Origin: Rosa chinensis
Taxonomy: Eukaryota > Streptophyta > Magnoliopsida > Rosales > Rosaceae
Assembly (NCBI RefSeq): GCF_002994745.2
Contig: NC_037094.1
Location: 24,219,001 to 24,283,000, forward strand
Direction: 5' to 3'
DNA length: 64,000 bases
The translations under genes and the position numbers were made by a program. The stretch's first letter is position 1; every line of letters starts with the position of its first letter. Below are positions 11,551 to 24,737 of this stretch, one piece after another. The notes beneath the pieces are model-generated. The model saw only the letters and a program-made list of their open reading frames with translations, had not been told where the DNA came from and searched no databases.

Positions 11551-12640
11551 GTTCCAGTTCTTATCTTTATTAACTTCAAGGAACTTTAAACTGTTTGGTT
11601 AATTTTTCCATTTTTTCTGTCTGTTTTTCTTCCACTTGGTTTTTCTACATTACTACTTAATTGGTTGGTTGGTTGGTTTTCTTGGTCTTGGATGTTGAAC
11701 GATTGTGATGGTAGCATTGAATGCTATTATATTCTGATCTGAAAGAGTTGTCATATTGGATAGGGAATTAAATTAGTTTGTTTTTGGGTTGAATTATTCC
11801 TAAAGAATAGTTATATATATGTTAATGTTTTGACTATACTTCTAGTAGTGGCCGTGTTCTGCATTTGTTAATAAACATATGGTTTTTAATTGACTAGTAC
11901 GTGTGGTTTGTTTAGTAGACTTATTGGGTCTCTGTGATTTTATTACATGTTAATAACTTAATATAGCTTGTCAGCTGAACTTAGATTTTCATTGGATTTA
12001 TAAGAACACTATTCAATTCCTCCTGTATACTGCTTCAATATAATCCCAAAATACATGGTAGGCGCTAGGCACTAGGCATAGTAAAGTGGGGTGGAAAAAA
12101 GGGCATGGGGTTACCAACCCATCTGTCATTCCTAATTCTTGGCCAATTGGAGTGGAAATGAAATGGAAGTTAATAATCAATAGAGAATGTGCTAAAGTGA
12201 GTAGGGCTTGAAAAAGACTAAATGCGACGTAATGATTTTCTATTGAGGTTGAAAGAAATCTGAATGTCTTCTATTGATCAAGTCACTGAAGTTCTGTGGT
12301 GTACAACTGTACATTAGTTAATGACCCTATATGTAGTTCTGTGGAATATGACAATTATGGACCTTGGAATCCATCTGGTGCTGGAACTCTAGGAATGTGG
12401 AGAGTATATCATCATTTGTAGTGTTAACAAGAACCAAAAGGAAAGTGAATACTAATATAAGGCAAATGGATTTCATGCAGTGTTTGAAAACCATTCCTAA
12501 AGTGAATGGTAAATAGACTTGTTTCTCTCAGCTGGAAAACATATTATGCAGCGTTCTTTGTCTGACAATGCTCTTACCAGTTACTAAAGAAAGAGATTTT
12601 TGCTCTCAAGAACTTGAATTGGAACAGAATCTGCTTTCAT
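11551..12640 (+). other. Orphan kinase intron 1
   Basis: This stretch aligns along its length with intron 1 of kinase copy 2 (25079 to about 26060), up to the shared words around 'gctctcaagaac'. It then switches abruptly into the small membrane-protein fragment, where exon 2 would otherwise be approached. No coding content was seen. Confidence 0.7.
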
Positions 12641-12653
12641 TTTTGTGAATCAG

Positions 12654-12753
12654 GTACGGCTTCATGTTTGGAAGAGAATCTTCTCGCAAAGATCTCAGAA
12701 GCTTAATCCAAGACCTTCACCGCCAGAATCCCAATTCCGATCCTCATTCCTGA
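12654..12753 (+). pseudogene. Small membrane-protein gene, copy B: exon 2 only
   Basis: After the acceptor 'gaatcag' the exon reads YGFMFGRESSRKDLRSLIQ and ends NPNSDPHS with a TGA at 12751-12753. It differs from copy A at several residues and has the more natural stop. No exon 1 is next to it, because orphan kinase intron 1 lies upstream instead. It is a fragment produced by rearrangement, and the product family is unknown. Confidence 0.45.
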
Positions 12754-12965
12754 CTTCATTCGGTACTTCCATTCTCTCACCCACTCACTCACTCACTCCC
12801 AATCGAAGACCTTCTGTCATTTCTCCTTGTTTTTTTTTCTCTGTTTCAGCTTTTGAGCTCTTCTTTTTTATCTCTGTGATATCATGCTATCATTTTTACA
12901 ACTTTTATCAAATACCCAATTTGAGACTAGAGCCTTATAGTTTTGTTTAGAGCTTTGATTAAGAA

Positions 12966-13010
12966 ATGAAGTGCTTCTTTCCTTCAAATCCAAGAACAAA
13001 CAAAAGGAGT
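12966..13010 (+). pseudogene. Remnant of the kinase exon 1 start
   Basis: An ATG followed by codons for MKCFFPSNP and then a basic stretch matches the DNA at the beginning of exon 1 of kinase copy 2 (24738-24782). It breaks off at 'ggagtca', where copy 2 continues into the rest of exon 1. It keeps the ATG that copy 2 has lost. The remnant is about 45 bp, so the match is short but specific. Confidence 0.5.
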
Positions 13011-14476
13011 CACTGGGTGTGCTTGGTTGGGTTTAATGTGTGCTCTTGTTGCAAGTGAATGTAAAATTGATTCAAAACTGAAAACCAAAAGCAGAGGACT
13101 TGGGTAAAATTACAAGACTTCAGTAAAATCCCGATGCTGTAACTCTAAGATATAATTCTAAGATGTAATTCAGTTAAAGTTTACTTATAAAGATGGTGTT
13201 CTGCTGTAAACCTAAGGGCGTGCTTCTTCTTTTTGCCTCATTGTTGGATTTTTTAATGTCACATTACAGGCTCAACATGAAATTGGAATCATAGTATTCT
13301 TACAGCTGATAAAAATTAGTTTGAACTTTTTTCTTATTATTCTTTCTTTTAAATTTTATTCTTTGAATCATCTTTTGGTGGAATGATGTGGTGTTTGAAC
13401 CTAGACAGTAGATGCTCCACTATCCCTCTATTTGGGTGCAAGCTGATGGCACTCTTATGTAATTAGTCTTTTACTGCGTTTATATATTTGCCACTCTTCT
13501 CCGTGTACTTGAAATTAAATGTGAATTGAAATAGTTGTATATATGAAATGTCATTCAGAATGTGAATTCTTGTTTAAGTTTGAATTTTGATTCATGTATC
13601 GTAGGGATTCCTGTTTGGATTGTGAATTATTCAGTTGTTTGGGTGCAGGCTGATGGCATCAGGTGGGCAGTGTGGAAATCCCTTCATTTGTTAAAGCTTG
13701 AGAAAACATTGTCTTTAAGGCCTTACTGGAAAACTCCTTCAGCCATCTTTGGCTGTTTTCAGGTCATCTTACCTATCCTGAAGAGTGTGCGTTCCTGAGG
13801 AGTTTAACCTTTGTATGCTGACTTGCATTGACGATGCAGCTTTCTGCTGTGACATAGTTGTTATTCAAGATGAATGAATTAGATAATGTAGTTGGTGTTG
13901 AATCTTACGCTTTGGTGTTTCAAATTAATGAAGAAGCATTCTGTGAATTAATGTGTCAATATTACTTGTTGTGGATCATAGAGGCTTTGCCCTGCCTGTC
14001 ATGATGATGAAATAATAAATGTATCTCGGATTTTCCATGCAATATTCTTTTTATTTTTCTGAAAGGCTAGCGTTATGTTTCTGCTGACCTACTCTCTTCT
14101 CTTGTACAGAAATATGCAAACCTAGTGGCTAACTGGTTGATGATTTGTATCTGCCTATGGCCTTTTGGCATTTACTTTGGTTGTTTTATCAGTAGTTGTC
14201 AACTAATTTGCTAAAACACTGAAAAAGGTATTAGCTAGTTAAATTATGCTACATCAATATTTACACGAAGCCCTTTTTCTTCTTCATGGTAAAGATGGTA
14301 CTATTAAAGGGATATTGAACTTTCCTACAAGAACTAGTTTCTTGTTCATCAGCAAAAACAAGAAACATTCTAAAGTTTTGAAATTAGGGAGGTTTGAGCT
14401 CAACAGGGATGAACTGGTGGCTGTTAAAACTCAATTCAAGAACTGAAGAAAGTAATAAGTGAAGTCAAAGAAACCA
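13011..14476. other. Block shared with 7140-8360, unresolved
   Basis: This is the second copy of the block described at 7108-8400. An open stretch at about 13640-13760 (GIRWAVWKSLHLLKLEK) ends at a possible donor after 'gttttcag'. Another open stretch lies at 14246-14446. Neither was recognised, and no start or splice context makes a gene model convincing. Confidence 0.35.
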
Positions 14477-14481
14477 GTTTG

Positions 14482-14689
14482 TGTTGAAGCAATATCGATT
14501 TAGTGTGCCTTATCAAACTAGGAGTAGCAATAGGAGAGAAGGTTCTAGATTTCCCAATCCTACACGGATTGGTATTCCTTGTAACATTAGAACTAGTACT
14601 TTGTAATCCCTATATATAGGGCTCCTATTCTCAATAATAGGACACACAATTCTCTCATCAATCTCTCTCAATACACATATCCTTAAACA
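14482..14689 (+). repeat. 5' LTR of Copia 1
   Basis: This 208-bp repeat begins TGTTGAAGC and ends TTAAACA. It is identical to the 3' copy by direct reading. A TATA-like 'tatatata' at 14611-14618 is the likely promoter of the element RNA. Confidence 0.95.
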
Positions 14690-14704
14690 CGTTATCAGCA
14701 CGAC
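14690..14704 (+). promoter_or_regulatory. Putative primer-binding region of Copia 1
   Basis: Directly after the LTR come bases 'cgttatcagcacga'. The same word follows the LTR of Copia 2 at 50357, so it is conserved and in the place of a primer-binding site. I could not match it confidently to the 3' end of a known tRNA. Confidence 0.45.
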
Positions 14705-15488
14705 TCTAACCACAAAACAGAAAACCAAAACTCATTCACAAAGCAGCCCCTAGCCCGAGCTAGCCGAGCCTTCGCTGCAGCCCGAGCGCCCGTGTGCTTA
14801 CAACCTTGCACAGCAGCCCCTGCTGCCCCCTCCCTGAAGCCCTGCGTTCCAGCCTGCTGCCACCGAAGCATCCCTGCTGCGCAAACAAGCCAACGCACAC
14901 CCACTGCATCTTTTTCCCTTTCCTGTGCACATCCGTCTTCTTGCAAGCCTCGAAACGTCTAGTTCGGAAGCTCAGATCGAAAAACTTTCTTCATCAAAGT
15001 TGTTCGTCTCTGTCTCTTCCATCTAACCTCCGAATTTCAGCCTTATCGGAGTCATATTGAGATCTGTACACCAATCGAGGTACAAGCTGTTCAGAACAGA
15101 ATCTGCTCCGAATTTTCACCAAGTAAGTATTCAAAAGAGTAAGTTTTGAAGTTCCTGTAATTTCAGAATTTATATTCCTTCTTCTTTTCTCGGGGACTTG
15201 AAAACCTCCCTTCTTCTACATCCCACCTTTCTTATAACGTGGGTTCGATCTTTGAGAAAAGCGGAATCGTGGGGATTCACGCAATTAACGAACTAAGAGC
15301 GTTCGTAAGACTTCGGACTAAGAGCGTCCGTAAGCATCGATTAACGACCATATAAACATCATTGTTTCGGTCTAATCCAATTATTCTTGGAAATCGATTT
15401 CTTGGTAGCATAGCTCGGAAATCTTATTATTTAGTTGTCGTGGAAGCATTGGCTCTGAAACTAACTTGTCCCTGTTTCATCTCTCGGG
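14705..15488 (+). other. Copia 1 leader
   Basis: This is the untranslated leader between primer site and gag. Its first part is GC-rich, which produces long Ala/Pro/Cys-rich chance frames on both strands. Near 15290-15340 two copies of an 'actaagagcg' repeat occur; the corresponding leader of Copia 2 has about five. Confidence 0.6.
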
Positions 15489-16163
15489 ATGTCAAACACG
15501 AACAAACTCGATTTTGTTCCATTGGATTATGCAGGCAAAGGATATTTATACTGGGCCATTGACATTGCGACCCATCTTACTGCCCAAGATTTATTGCATA
15601 CAATCCAAGAGCTTTGTCCTATAGAAACAGCTCCAGACCCTCAAACTGAGAAAGATAATTCCAAGGCACTTGCCTTTATGAAACGTCACATGGATAGTGA
15701 CCTCCAGTTTGAGTTCATAAATGAGGATAGCGCTATAAAGCTTTGGCAAGCGCTTCGCGAACGATATGGCAATATTCGTGACTCCATCCTTCCGAATACA
15801 GAAGCAGAATGGAACGATCTTCGCTTCTCTGAATTTGACACTGTCATGCAATTTTATTCGGAAGCTCTCAGCATCAAAGCAATGATGCGTCTCTGTGGAA
15901 AAACAATCACAGAAGACCAATTGATTGAGAAAACCCTCAATACCTTCCCCGTCTATGCTATGAGGTCCTCTGACTTATTCCGGACTCATGTAAATGCAAG
16001 ACGGATCACAAGTTTCCAACAGCTTATTGCAGCTATGGCCACTACTGAAAGACATGGCAATGAACTTGTGAAAAGAGAAATTGATAGGCTTCAAGATAGC
16101 TATCAAGAGCATCGTCCTATGGCTAGAGAAAGTCGCCATCGACGTCATGATCCATACGATTGA
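15489..16163 (+). pseudogene. Copia 1 gag (UBN2-type), ends early
   Basis: The frame starts MSNTNKLDFVPLDYAGKGY and shows the Copia-type gag fold region (LWQALRERYGN, then TLNTFP). It would form the capsid of the retrotransposon particle. It stops after HDPYD, where Copia 2 has a Gln codon at the matching place, so the TGA at 16161-16163 is a nonsense change. No CCHC zinc knuckle follows. The ATG is in the same context in Copia 2 (51272), which supports this start. Confidence 0.85.
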
Positions 16164-16925
16164 AATGCTCAAGAAGGTAATCGCTCAAGGCGACAATCCC
16201 ACGACCGTAGGAGGCGTGATTTTGAGGGAAATAGGGTTGGAAACCATGGAGCCAACGTTGGCCATGGGCACCACTTTCCAAACGCCACCAGTCCTAGGGA
16301 CTATGCATATTGCGCCAATGCACCTCAATCAAGGGAGAATCCTCTTTATGGTGTCTATTTCTGATATGGAACGTCTGATCAATGGACCTGAATTTGCAAT
16401 GTACCTACAAAGGTAGTCGCATCATGGTGATCAAGACTTCGAGTTCTCAAAGACTTTAAATCTGGCGATGAAGACAAAATACCTCAGATTTTTATTTATA
16501 GTCTTTTATTTTTCCAAGAATTATGTAATGGCAATTATGCCTTAATCAATAAAATGACTTATTGGATTATCTCTTTTCCTCTAGGCGTACTCAATTAAGT
16601 ATGATGTCTAGGAAAGTAATTGAGATTAGTGGTACTTAAGAGAGCTTCGCTCCACCGACATCTCTCTCTACTTCCCTGGTCATATTTAATTGGAATTACC
16701 GAACGAATTGAGTGACTACAATTTGTCTAATGTTTGATTTTACTTTGGATTAGATTATGGTCCCGAAACTTTGATGTAATCATTGGCTATTATTAATAAA
16801 GTATCGATTACTTAAAAGATATAAGAGCCAATGGTTTTCATGCGGAAACGCATTGTGAGAATGGACATGAGTTCCTTTGCATCACCTCTAATGACTACGG
16901 AAATAAAAGAGTCTTAGAGAAACTT
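16164..16925 (+). other. Copia 1 gag-pol spacer without protease
   Basis: This region holds frame-broken gag remains to about 16420. AT-rich sequence follows, including 'gtatgatgtctaggaaagt', which is shared with Copia 2 at about 52380. No aspartic protease motif (DSGA/DTGA) or zinc knuckle was found. Both elements share the arrangement, so it was already present in their common ancestor. Confidence 0.6.
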
Positions 16926-19900
16926 ATGTGTCGATCTAGTGGGTTGTATGCAACCACTATTCGAATAATTGAATCCAATCATGTTATTAGGGATGATTTA
17001 TGGGATTCCGACACATATAGGCTTTGGCACGACCGTTTGGGACATCCAGGTCGTGATATGATGATCCATATATTAAAGACTTCACACGGACATCCATTTT
17101 TCAGAACGAAAAGAAGTAAAACTTGAAATTTGGATCAAGGAGGAGCATCTGCGCCTCACGGTGCCTTTCCCCTTCAAGTTCGGCCATCACAAGCCGACGC
17201 CGCCATCCCCCTGCGGCCCAAGGGTGGCTTTGACGCCACCTCTGCTCCCCTGACTCCAATTTCTACTTCTCAAGTCCATTGTGACTTCGTGGCTCAACCA
17301 AAATCCTCATTGGTTGTTTCTAAAGCCCATTATTCATTCTGCAAAGCCTGCTCTTTAGCAAAATTAGGATCGAGACCATCCTATGCAAAGGACACTAAAG
17401 AAAATATACCATTCTTGCAAAGAATCCAAGGTGATATTTGTGGACCTATTCAACCACCATGCGGACCATTTAGATATTTTATGGTGTTGGTTGATGCATC
17501 GACACGCTGGTCACATGTCATGCTATTGTCCACAAGGAACGCTGCATTTACTGAACTCCTAGCACAGATTATTAAGTTAAGGGCTCACCACCCTGATCAT
17601 CCTATTAAGTCTATAAGATTAGACAATGCTGGGGAGTTTACATCAAAGACTTTTGATGATTATTGCATGTCCATTGGGATTGAGGTTGAACATCCAGTTC
17701 CTCATGTTCACACCCAAAATGGTCTCGCAGAAGCCGCCATTAAACGACTACAAATGGTCGCTAGGGCATTGGTAATGCGCACCAATCTCCCTATTTCTGC
17801 TTGGGGCTATACAATATTGCATGCAGCTGTGCTTCTTCGTCTGAGGACCACTGCCACTCAACCCTTTTCTGCGTCCCAGATGGTGACTGGGTATGAGCCT
17901 AATATCTCACACTTACGCATATTTGGGTGTGCAGTATATGTGCCTATTGCGCCGCCACAGCGCACCAAAATGGGTCCTCAACGACGATTAGGCATTTATG
18001 TTGGATATTATTCTCCAACTATTGTCCGCTATTTAGAACCCTTGACAGGCGATCTCTTTACCGCAAGATTTGCGGATTGTCACTTTGATGAGACAGTCTT
18101 CCCGTCGTTAGGGGGAGATAAGAACATAAATGTTCAACAGGAACGACAGGAATTGTCGTGGTCTATCCCCACTCTATCTCATCTTGATCCCCGAACCGCA
18201 CAGTCCGAAATTTAAGTGCGGAGAATTCTCGATCTTCAGAACGTAGCAGAATTGATGTCTGATGCGTTTTCTGATATCGCTAAAGTGACGAGATCACACA
18301 TACCTGCTGCAAATGTGCCTGCAAGGATTGATGTCCCTAAAAGTAGAGGACATGACGCCAACTCAAGAATGCATGAGCATGGCGCCAACGTCCCATCTCT
18401 CAATGATGGTGACGTTATGGCTAGGCCCACGGCTCCCGCCAAGAAACGCGGGAGGCCCATAGGTTCGATGGATTCTCGCCCAAGAAAGAAAGCGAGTTCG
18501 GCACAAAATAATCCATTAATCATCGATGTAAATAATCCATCTCATGAGAATATTCCGGATTATGGTTATGTCCAAGAGACATCATTGGGGGACGCTCCAA
18601 TGTCAGAACCAACTCCAGAGAATAGAGAGATCTCCATAAATTACACTAGTGTACATGAGATGATGGATAGAAATTCTATGGCGATTGATGATGCATTTGC
18701 ATATCATATTGCAAAAGGAATTATAGAATATGATGATATCGAACCTCGCTCTGTTGAAGAATGTCAACGAAGAGCGGATTGGCCTAAATGGAAAGATGCG
18801 ATCCAGGTTGAATTGGATTCACTAACAAAGAGACAGGTATTTGGCCCTTTAACGCAGACACCCCCAAATGTAAAGCCTGTTGGCCATAAATGGGTCTTTG
18901 TTAGAAAGCGTAATGAGAAAAATGAGGTGGTTAGATATAAAGCCCGCCTCGTGGCGCAAGGTTTCTCACAACGCCCTGGAATCGACTACGAGGAGACATA
19001 TTCTCCCGTAATGGACGTTATAACGTTCCGCTACCTTGTCAGTTTGGTAGTTTCCGAAAAACTTGACATGCAGCTTATGGATGTGGTTACAGCATATCTC
19101 TATGGGGATCTAGATTCAGAGATATATATGAAGGTTCCAGATGGACTTCAATTACCCAAATCAAGTGGCTCTAAACCACGGAGCGCGTTTTCAATAAGAT
19201 TAAAACGCTTACTATATGGATTAAAACAATCCGGACGGATGTGGTATAACCGTCTAAGTGACTACTTGATTGGGAAGGGATATATTAATAATGAAATATG
19301 CCCATGCGTGTTCATTAAAAGAACAAGTTCCGGATTTGCAATCGTAGCAGTTTATGTTGATGACATGAACCTAATTGGAACTCTAGATGAGTTAAAGGAA
19401 ACTGCTCAATATTTGAAATCCGAATTTGAGATGAAAGATCTTGGGAAAACACGGTTTTGTCTCGGTTTAGAACTCGAGCACCATAGTGATGGCATTTTGA
19501 TCCATCAGTCTGCATACACTCAGAAAATCTTAAGGCGCTTTAATGAAGATAAAGCAAAGCCTGTGAGTACTCCCATGATCGGTCGTAGTCTTGAGCTAGG
19601 AAAAGATCTATTTTGTCCAAAGGATGAGGACGAAGAGCTATTAGAGGCAGAAGTGCCCTATTTAAGTGCAATAGGCGCATTATTGTACTTAGCTCAATGC
19701 ACAAGACTAGACATCTCATTCGCAGTGAACTTGTTAGCTAGACATAGCTCTGCGCCTATACGTCGCCATTGGATTGGTGTAAAGATAATCTTTTGATACC
19801 TAAGAGGTACGATTGATATGGGCCTATTTTATCCCTACAGAGAGAAGGGGAATGACGGAAGAATGGGATCGGACCCCATTAGGCATGGAGCCACCGTCCA

Positions 19901-20506
19901 CCATGACAAGGTGGCCGGCCATGTTGCCGCCAACGCCGTCATCACCACCAGGGGTGGCCGGCCTCACCCTATTCCCCTTCATCAAACGACAATGATGTCT
20001 TAATGGGTTTTGCTGATGCAGGGTACCTCTCTGACCCTCACAAAGGTCGCTCCCAAATGGGTTATGTCTTTACCATGGGAAGCACTGCGATATCTTGGAG
20101 GTCTATGAAACAGACCCTTGTTGCTACTTCCTCAAATCATGCAGAGATTATTGCTCTACATGAAGCCGTACGTGAATGTATATGGCTAAGGTCTATAATT
20201 AGACATATCTGAGGAAGTTGTGGTTTGAAGTCTACCACAGATGAACCTACATGCATTTATGAGGATAATGCAGCTTATATTGAACAAATGAAGTTAGGTT
20301 TCATCAAGGGCGACAACACCAAGCATATATCGCCTAAGTTCTTCTATAATCAGCAACAACAATCACTTCTAAAGATTGAAGTGAATCAAATCCGATCAGA
20401 GGATAATGTAGCGGACTTATTCACTAAGTCGCTACCTAAATCCACCTTCGAGAAACATGTGAAGAGCATCGGATTGAGAAAGTTATCCGAACTCCCACGA
20501 TTGTAG
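16926..20506 (+). pseudogene. Copia 1 pol: integrase, reverse transcriptase, RNase H
   Basis: The pre-integrase region (LWHDRLGHPGRDMM) is followed by the integrase core with its D, D and E positions in QGDICGPI, DNAGEFTS and the QNGLAEAAIKR region. The RT follows (KARLVAQGFSQRPGIDY, then VYVDDMNLIG with the YVDD catalytic motif), and RNase H (GFADAGYLSDPHKGRS, then ATSSNHAEI). The product would copy element RNA and integrate the cDNA. A single TAA at 18213-18215 separates integrase and RT in the same frame. A 1-nt gain near 19790 shifts frame before the variable spacer and RNase H, and a TGA at about 20210 also interrupts the end. The integrase frame opens at 17130 after a break at 17124. 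The order INT-RT-RH defines Ty1/copia. Confidence 0.93.
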
Positions 20507-20695
20507 CAATCAGGGGGAGATATCAATATCAGGGGGAGTTATGATGTCTACATGTTCGATCTCGAAGAGTGAATGACGTGTTGTGCTCTTTTTGTCCTTC
20601 GACCAGGGTTATTTTTATCCCACAGGGTTTTTGTTACCTGGCAAGGTTTTTAACGAGGCAACGGATGAAGCGTCACCACCAAGTTTGAGCGGCAC

Positions 20696-20704
20696 AAGGG
20701 GGAG
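20696..20704 (+). promoter_or_regulatory. Polypurine tract of Copia 1
   Basis: AAGGGGGAG lies directly before the TG of the 3' LTR. It is the usual place and sequence for priming plus-strand cDNA synthesis. Confidence 0.85.
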
Positions 20705-20912
20705 TGTTGAAGCAATATCGATTTAGTGTGCCTTATCAAACTAGGAGTAGCAATAGGAGAGAAGGTTCTAGATTTCCCAATCCTACACGGATTGGTATTC
20801 CTTGTAACATTAGAACTAGTACTTTGTAATCCCTATATATAGGGCTCCTATTCTCAATAATAGGACACACAATTCTCTCATCAATCTCTCTCAATACACA
20901 TATCCTTAAACA
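20705..20912 (+). repeat. 3' LTR of Copia 1
   Basis: 208 bp, identical to 14482-14689 by direct reading. It is followed by the target duplication GTTTG. Confidence 0.95.
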
Positions 20913-21505
20913 GTTTGATATAAATCTCTAGTTAGTTTTTGTGTTAAGATCCCCCTCCCGTTCTTGGAGCAGCTTCCCCTCCTATGAGCTGCAAGATATT
21001 ATCTGCCTGCACTTTTTTTTTTTTTTTTCTCACAGATATAGACATAATATTCCTTTGTTTCCAACACTAAGTATATCAGAAAAGGTTTAGTATGAGTCTT
21101 CCATTTCCAGTACTAAAGCTATATTGAAACAATAAGCAAAGAAAATAGAGATTAGTGATGATGTATTGGAAGTTGTAGATGCTTCACTAAGAAACATGAT
21201 TGCATATTACTCGACACACGGGACTAGATTGACAACTATTCTCAAGTCATCTGAACATCCCCTAACCTAGATGAAAACTTGGTTTGAATGAAGATCAACT
21301 GACCATTCAGGTAATGGAGACATATACAGGGAATTGTTTAACCATCGTAGGCTTCAGCATCTGATGCCAAGTATGGTTTGCTTATGATTAAGTACTCCTT
21401 TCATTCCTCACTCTCTCCCTATTTTTTTTTTCTCACTATATTACAGTAATTAACTATATACTCGGACACACTGTTTGTACATAAAGATGCACTTAAACAA
21501 ATTTT
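20913..21505. other. Spacer between Copia 1 and the beta-amylase remnant
   Basis: AT-rich sequence with a T run at 21009-21028. It continues the sequence left of Copia 1 across the insertion point. No gene was seen. Confidence 0.5.
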
Positions 21506-23230
<1,725 letters not shown>

Positions 23231-24735
23231 AGCATGATAGCTTGATTTGCGCAAAGCAAACTACATGTCTACATCCGAGGACTCATCGGAGCTCTTCAGG
23301 CTTTTGGAGTACTCTTTAAGATTAATGAAAGACGTTCAAGAACGAAGCGTTAACGTCATTTAATTTTCTGTGAGTTTGGCAGAGAGGAGCGAAAATGTGA
23401 TGAGAATGATGAAGGGTTGTGTGCTTGCTTATAAAAATAAATTCTCTTTTTAAGCAGTGTTTGAAGGAGACAATGTTGGTGGGGTCTTATAACGTTACTT
23501 CGTAGAAAATTTAGTCATGGATGTCCGTGAAGTTTGTAAAATCTCAATTGTCCAAATAATTCGATGGTTAGAGCTAGAACCACAACGGTTAGAGCTAGAA
23601 CCACATCACTTGATACAAGTCTATTGGTGTTTTCATTTTTATACCAGTTACACTGCTGTTAACTCCAAAAAATAAAAAATAAAAATAAAAATTCCGTTCA
23701 AAACCTCGTACAGCCGTTCACGATCCTTCATGGGAATACTAATTACCAGATATAGCCATATAGGATCCTCTCCTTGGAACAAATTAAAAGAAGAGAAGGA
23801 ATGCTAAACCTTTTCTTCCGTTTTGCTTTCATTGAGTCTTCGTCAGTTGATCTCTCACAAACATACTAAAGGGCTAAGGCTATCAGATTTGTATATATTT
23901 CCAATAAATTGTTTCAAGTAATTATTACAGGGCCTTCGAAATTCAAATATACCCGCAAGGTTTTTCGTTTATAAAATCTGTCATGGGCGCTTCCCATGTT
24001 TTGGAAGTTGTTTCTTGTCATCTATGTTATGACTGAGGTGAAGAATTGCTTGTTCAAGCGCGTCTTATGAAACAACAAAAAAGCTAATGTGGTTGCGGAG
24101 AGTGAAGGAATCAACTACCCTATTTTGTTCATCAAGTGATGACTATAGCATTTTCAATTGGTTTTGTATGCGTATACTCAGATCCTAGTCGTTTTTTTGA
24201 GAACAGAAAATACAGAGACATCAGGCCAAATGGCCCAAACTCTAACCACCAAACGCCCATTTCCAAGGCTACTTTGAGCATTTGAACCCGAAAATTCCAG
24301 TAAAACCTTATAATCCAACCGCCAAGAAGACAGTGTCCTCTTCAACACCGTATCCGAAGGTACTAGACCACGTGTAAAGAATTGCACACCAGCAAATTGA
24401 CAACAAAAGTAAACCAGAGTTGAACAAAATCGTCCTCGTCCTCGGGAATGACACCATTTACATGGCCGAACACTTAGAGAAGAGATGATTTCTTTTTTTG
24501 ATGTAGTTAACGGCAATCAAGTGTCAGTTTGAACAAAAAGCCTCAATATAGGTGATGTGGTTCTAAATCTAACCATTAAATGAAATGGAAGATAGAGATT
24601 TTACGAACTTCAGGGACTTCACGGCCTTTGCACTTTAGAGTAGTCGGATCATATATTAATCTCTTAACCTATTTCCAAAAAAAAATAATCTCTTAACCTA
24701 TTTGCGAATAGAATAGAGAACTGTAACAGGCAGGC
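23231..24735. other. Spacer before kinase copy 2
   Basis: No gene was recognised. A minus-strand open stretch at 24178-24516 (112 codons) has no family look. A short tandem 'ggttagagctagaaccaca' occurs at about 23565-23605, and an 18-bp word 'aatctcttaacctatttc' is repeated near 24660-24705. The right end may hold the promoter of kinase copy 2. Confidence 0.4.
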
Positions 24736-24737
24736 AT

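Larger units (their letters stand above)
14482..20912 (+). mobile_element. Ty1/copia retrotransposon 1, complete ends, broken genes
   Basis: Two 208-bp LTRs (14482-14689 and 20705-20912, TG...CA) read identical base for base. They are flanked by the perfect 5-bp duplication GTTTG (14477-14481 and 20913-20917). Inside are a gag frame, integrase, reverse transcriptase and RNase H in Copia order, with a polypurine tract AAGGGGGAG just before the 3' LTR. Identical LTRs indicate a recent insertion. The genes carry a stop in gag, a stop between integrase and RT, and a frameshift before RNase H, and I see no zinc knuckle or protease. It therefore probably moved using proteins of another element. Confidence 0.95.

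Noticed and set aside
14695..14946. Ala/Cys/Gly-rich minus-strand frame
   Set aside because: It is the GC-rich Copia 1 leader read backwards. The equivalent leader of Copia 2 (50430-50771) gives a similar chance frame.
24178..24516. A 112-codon minus-strand frame
   Set aside because: No recognisable domain, no homologous block elsewhere in the window, and unremarkable composition.
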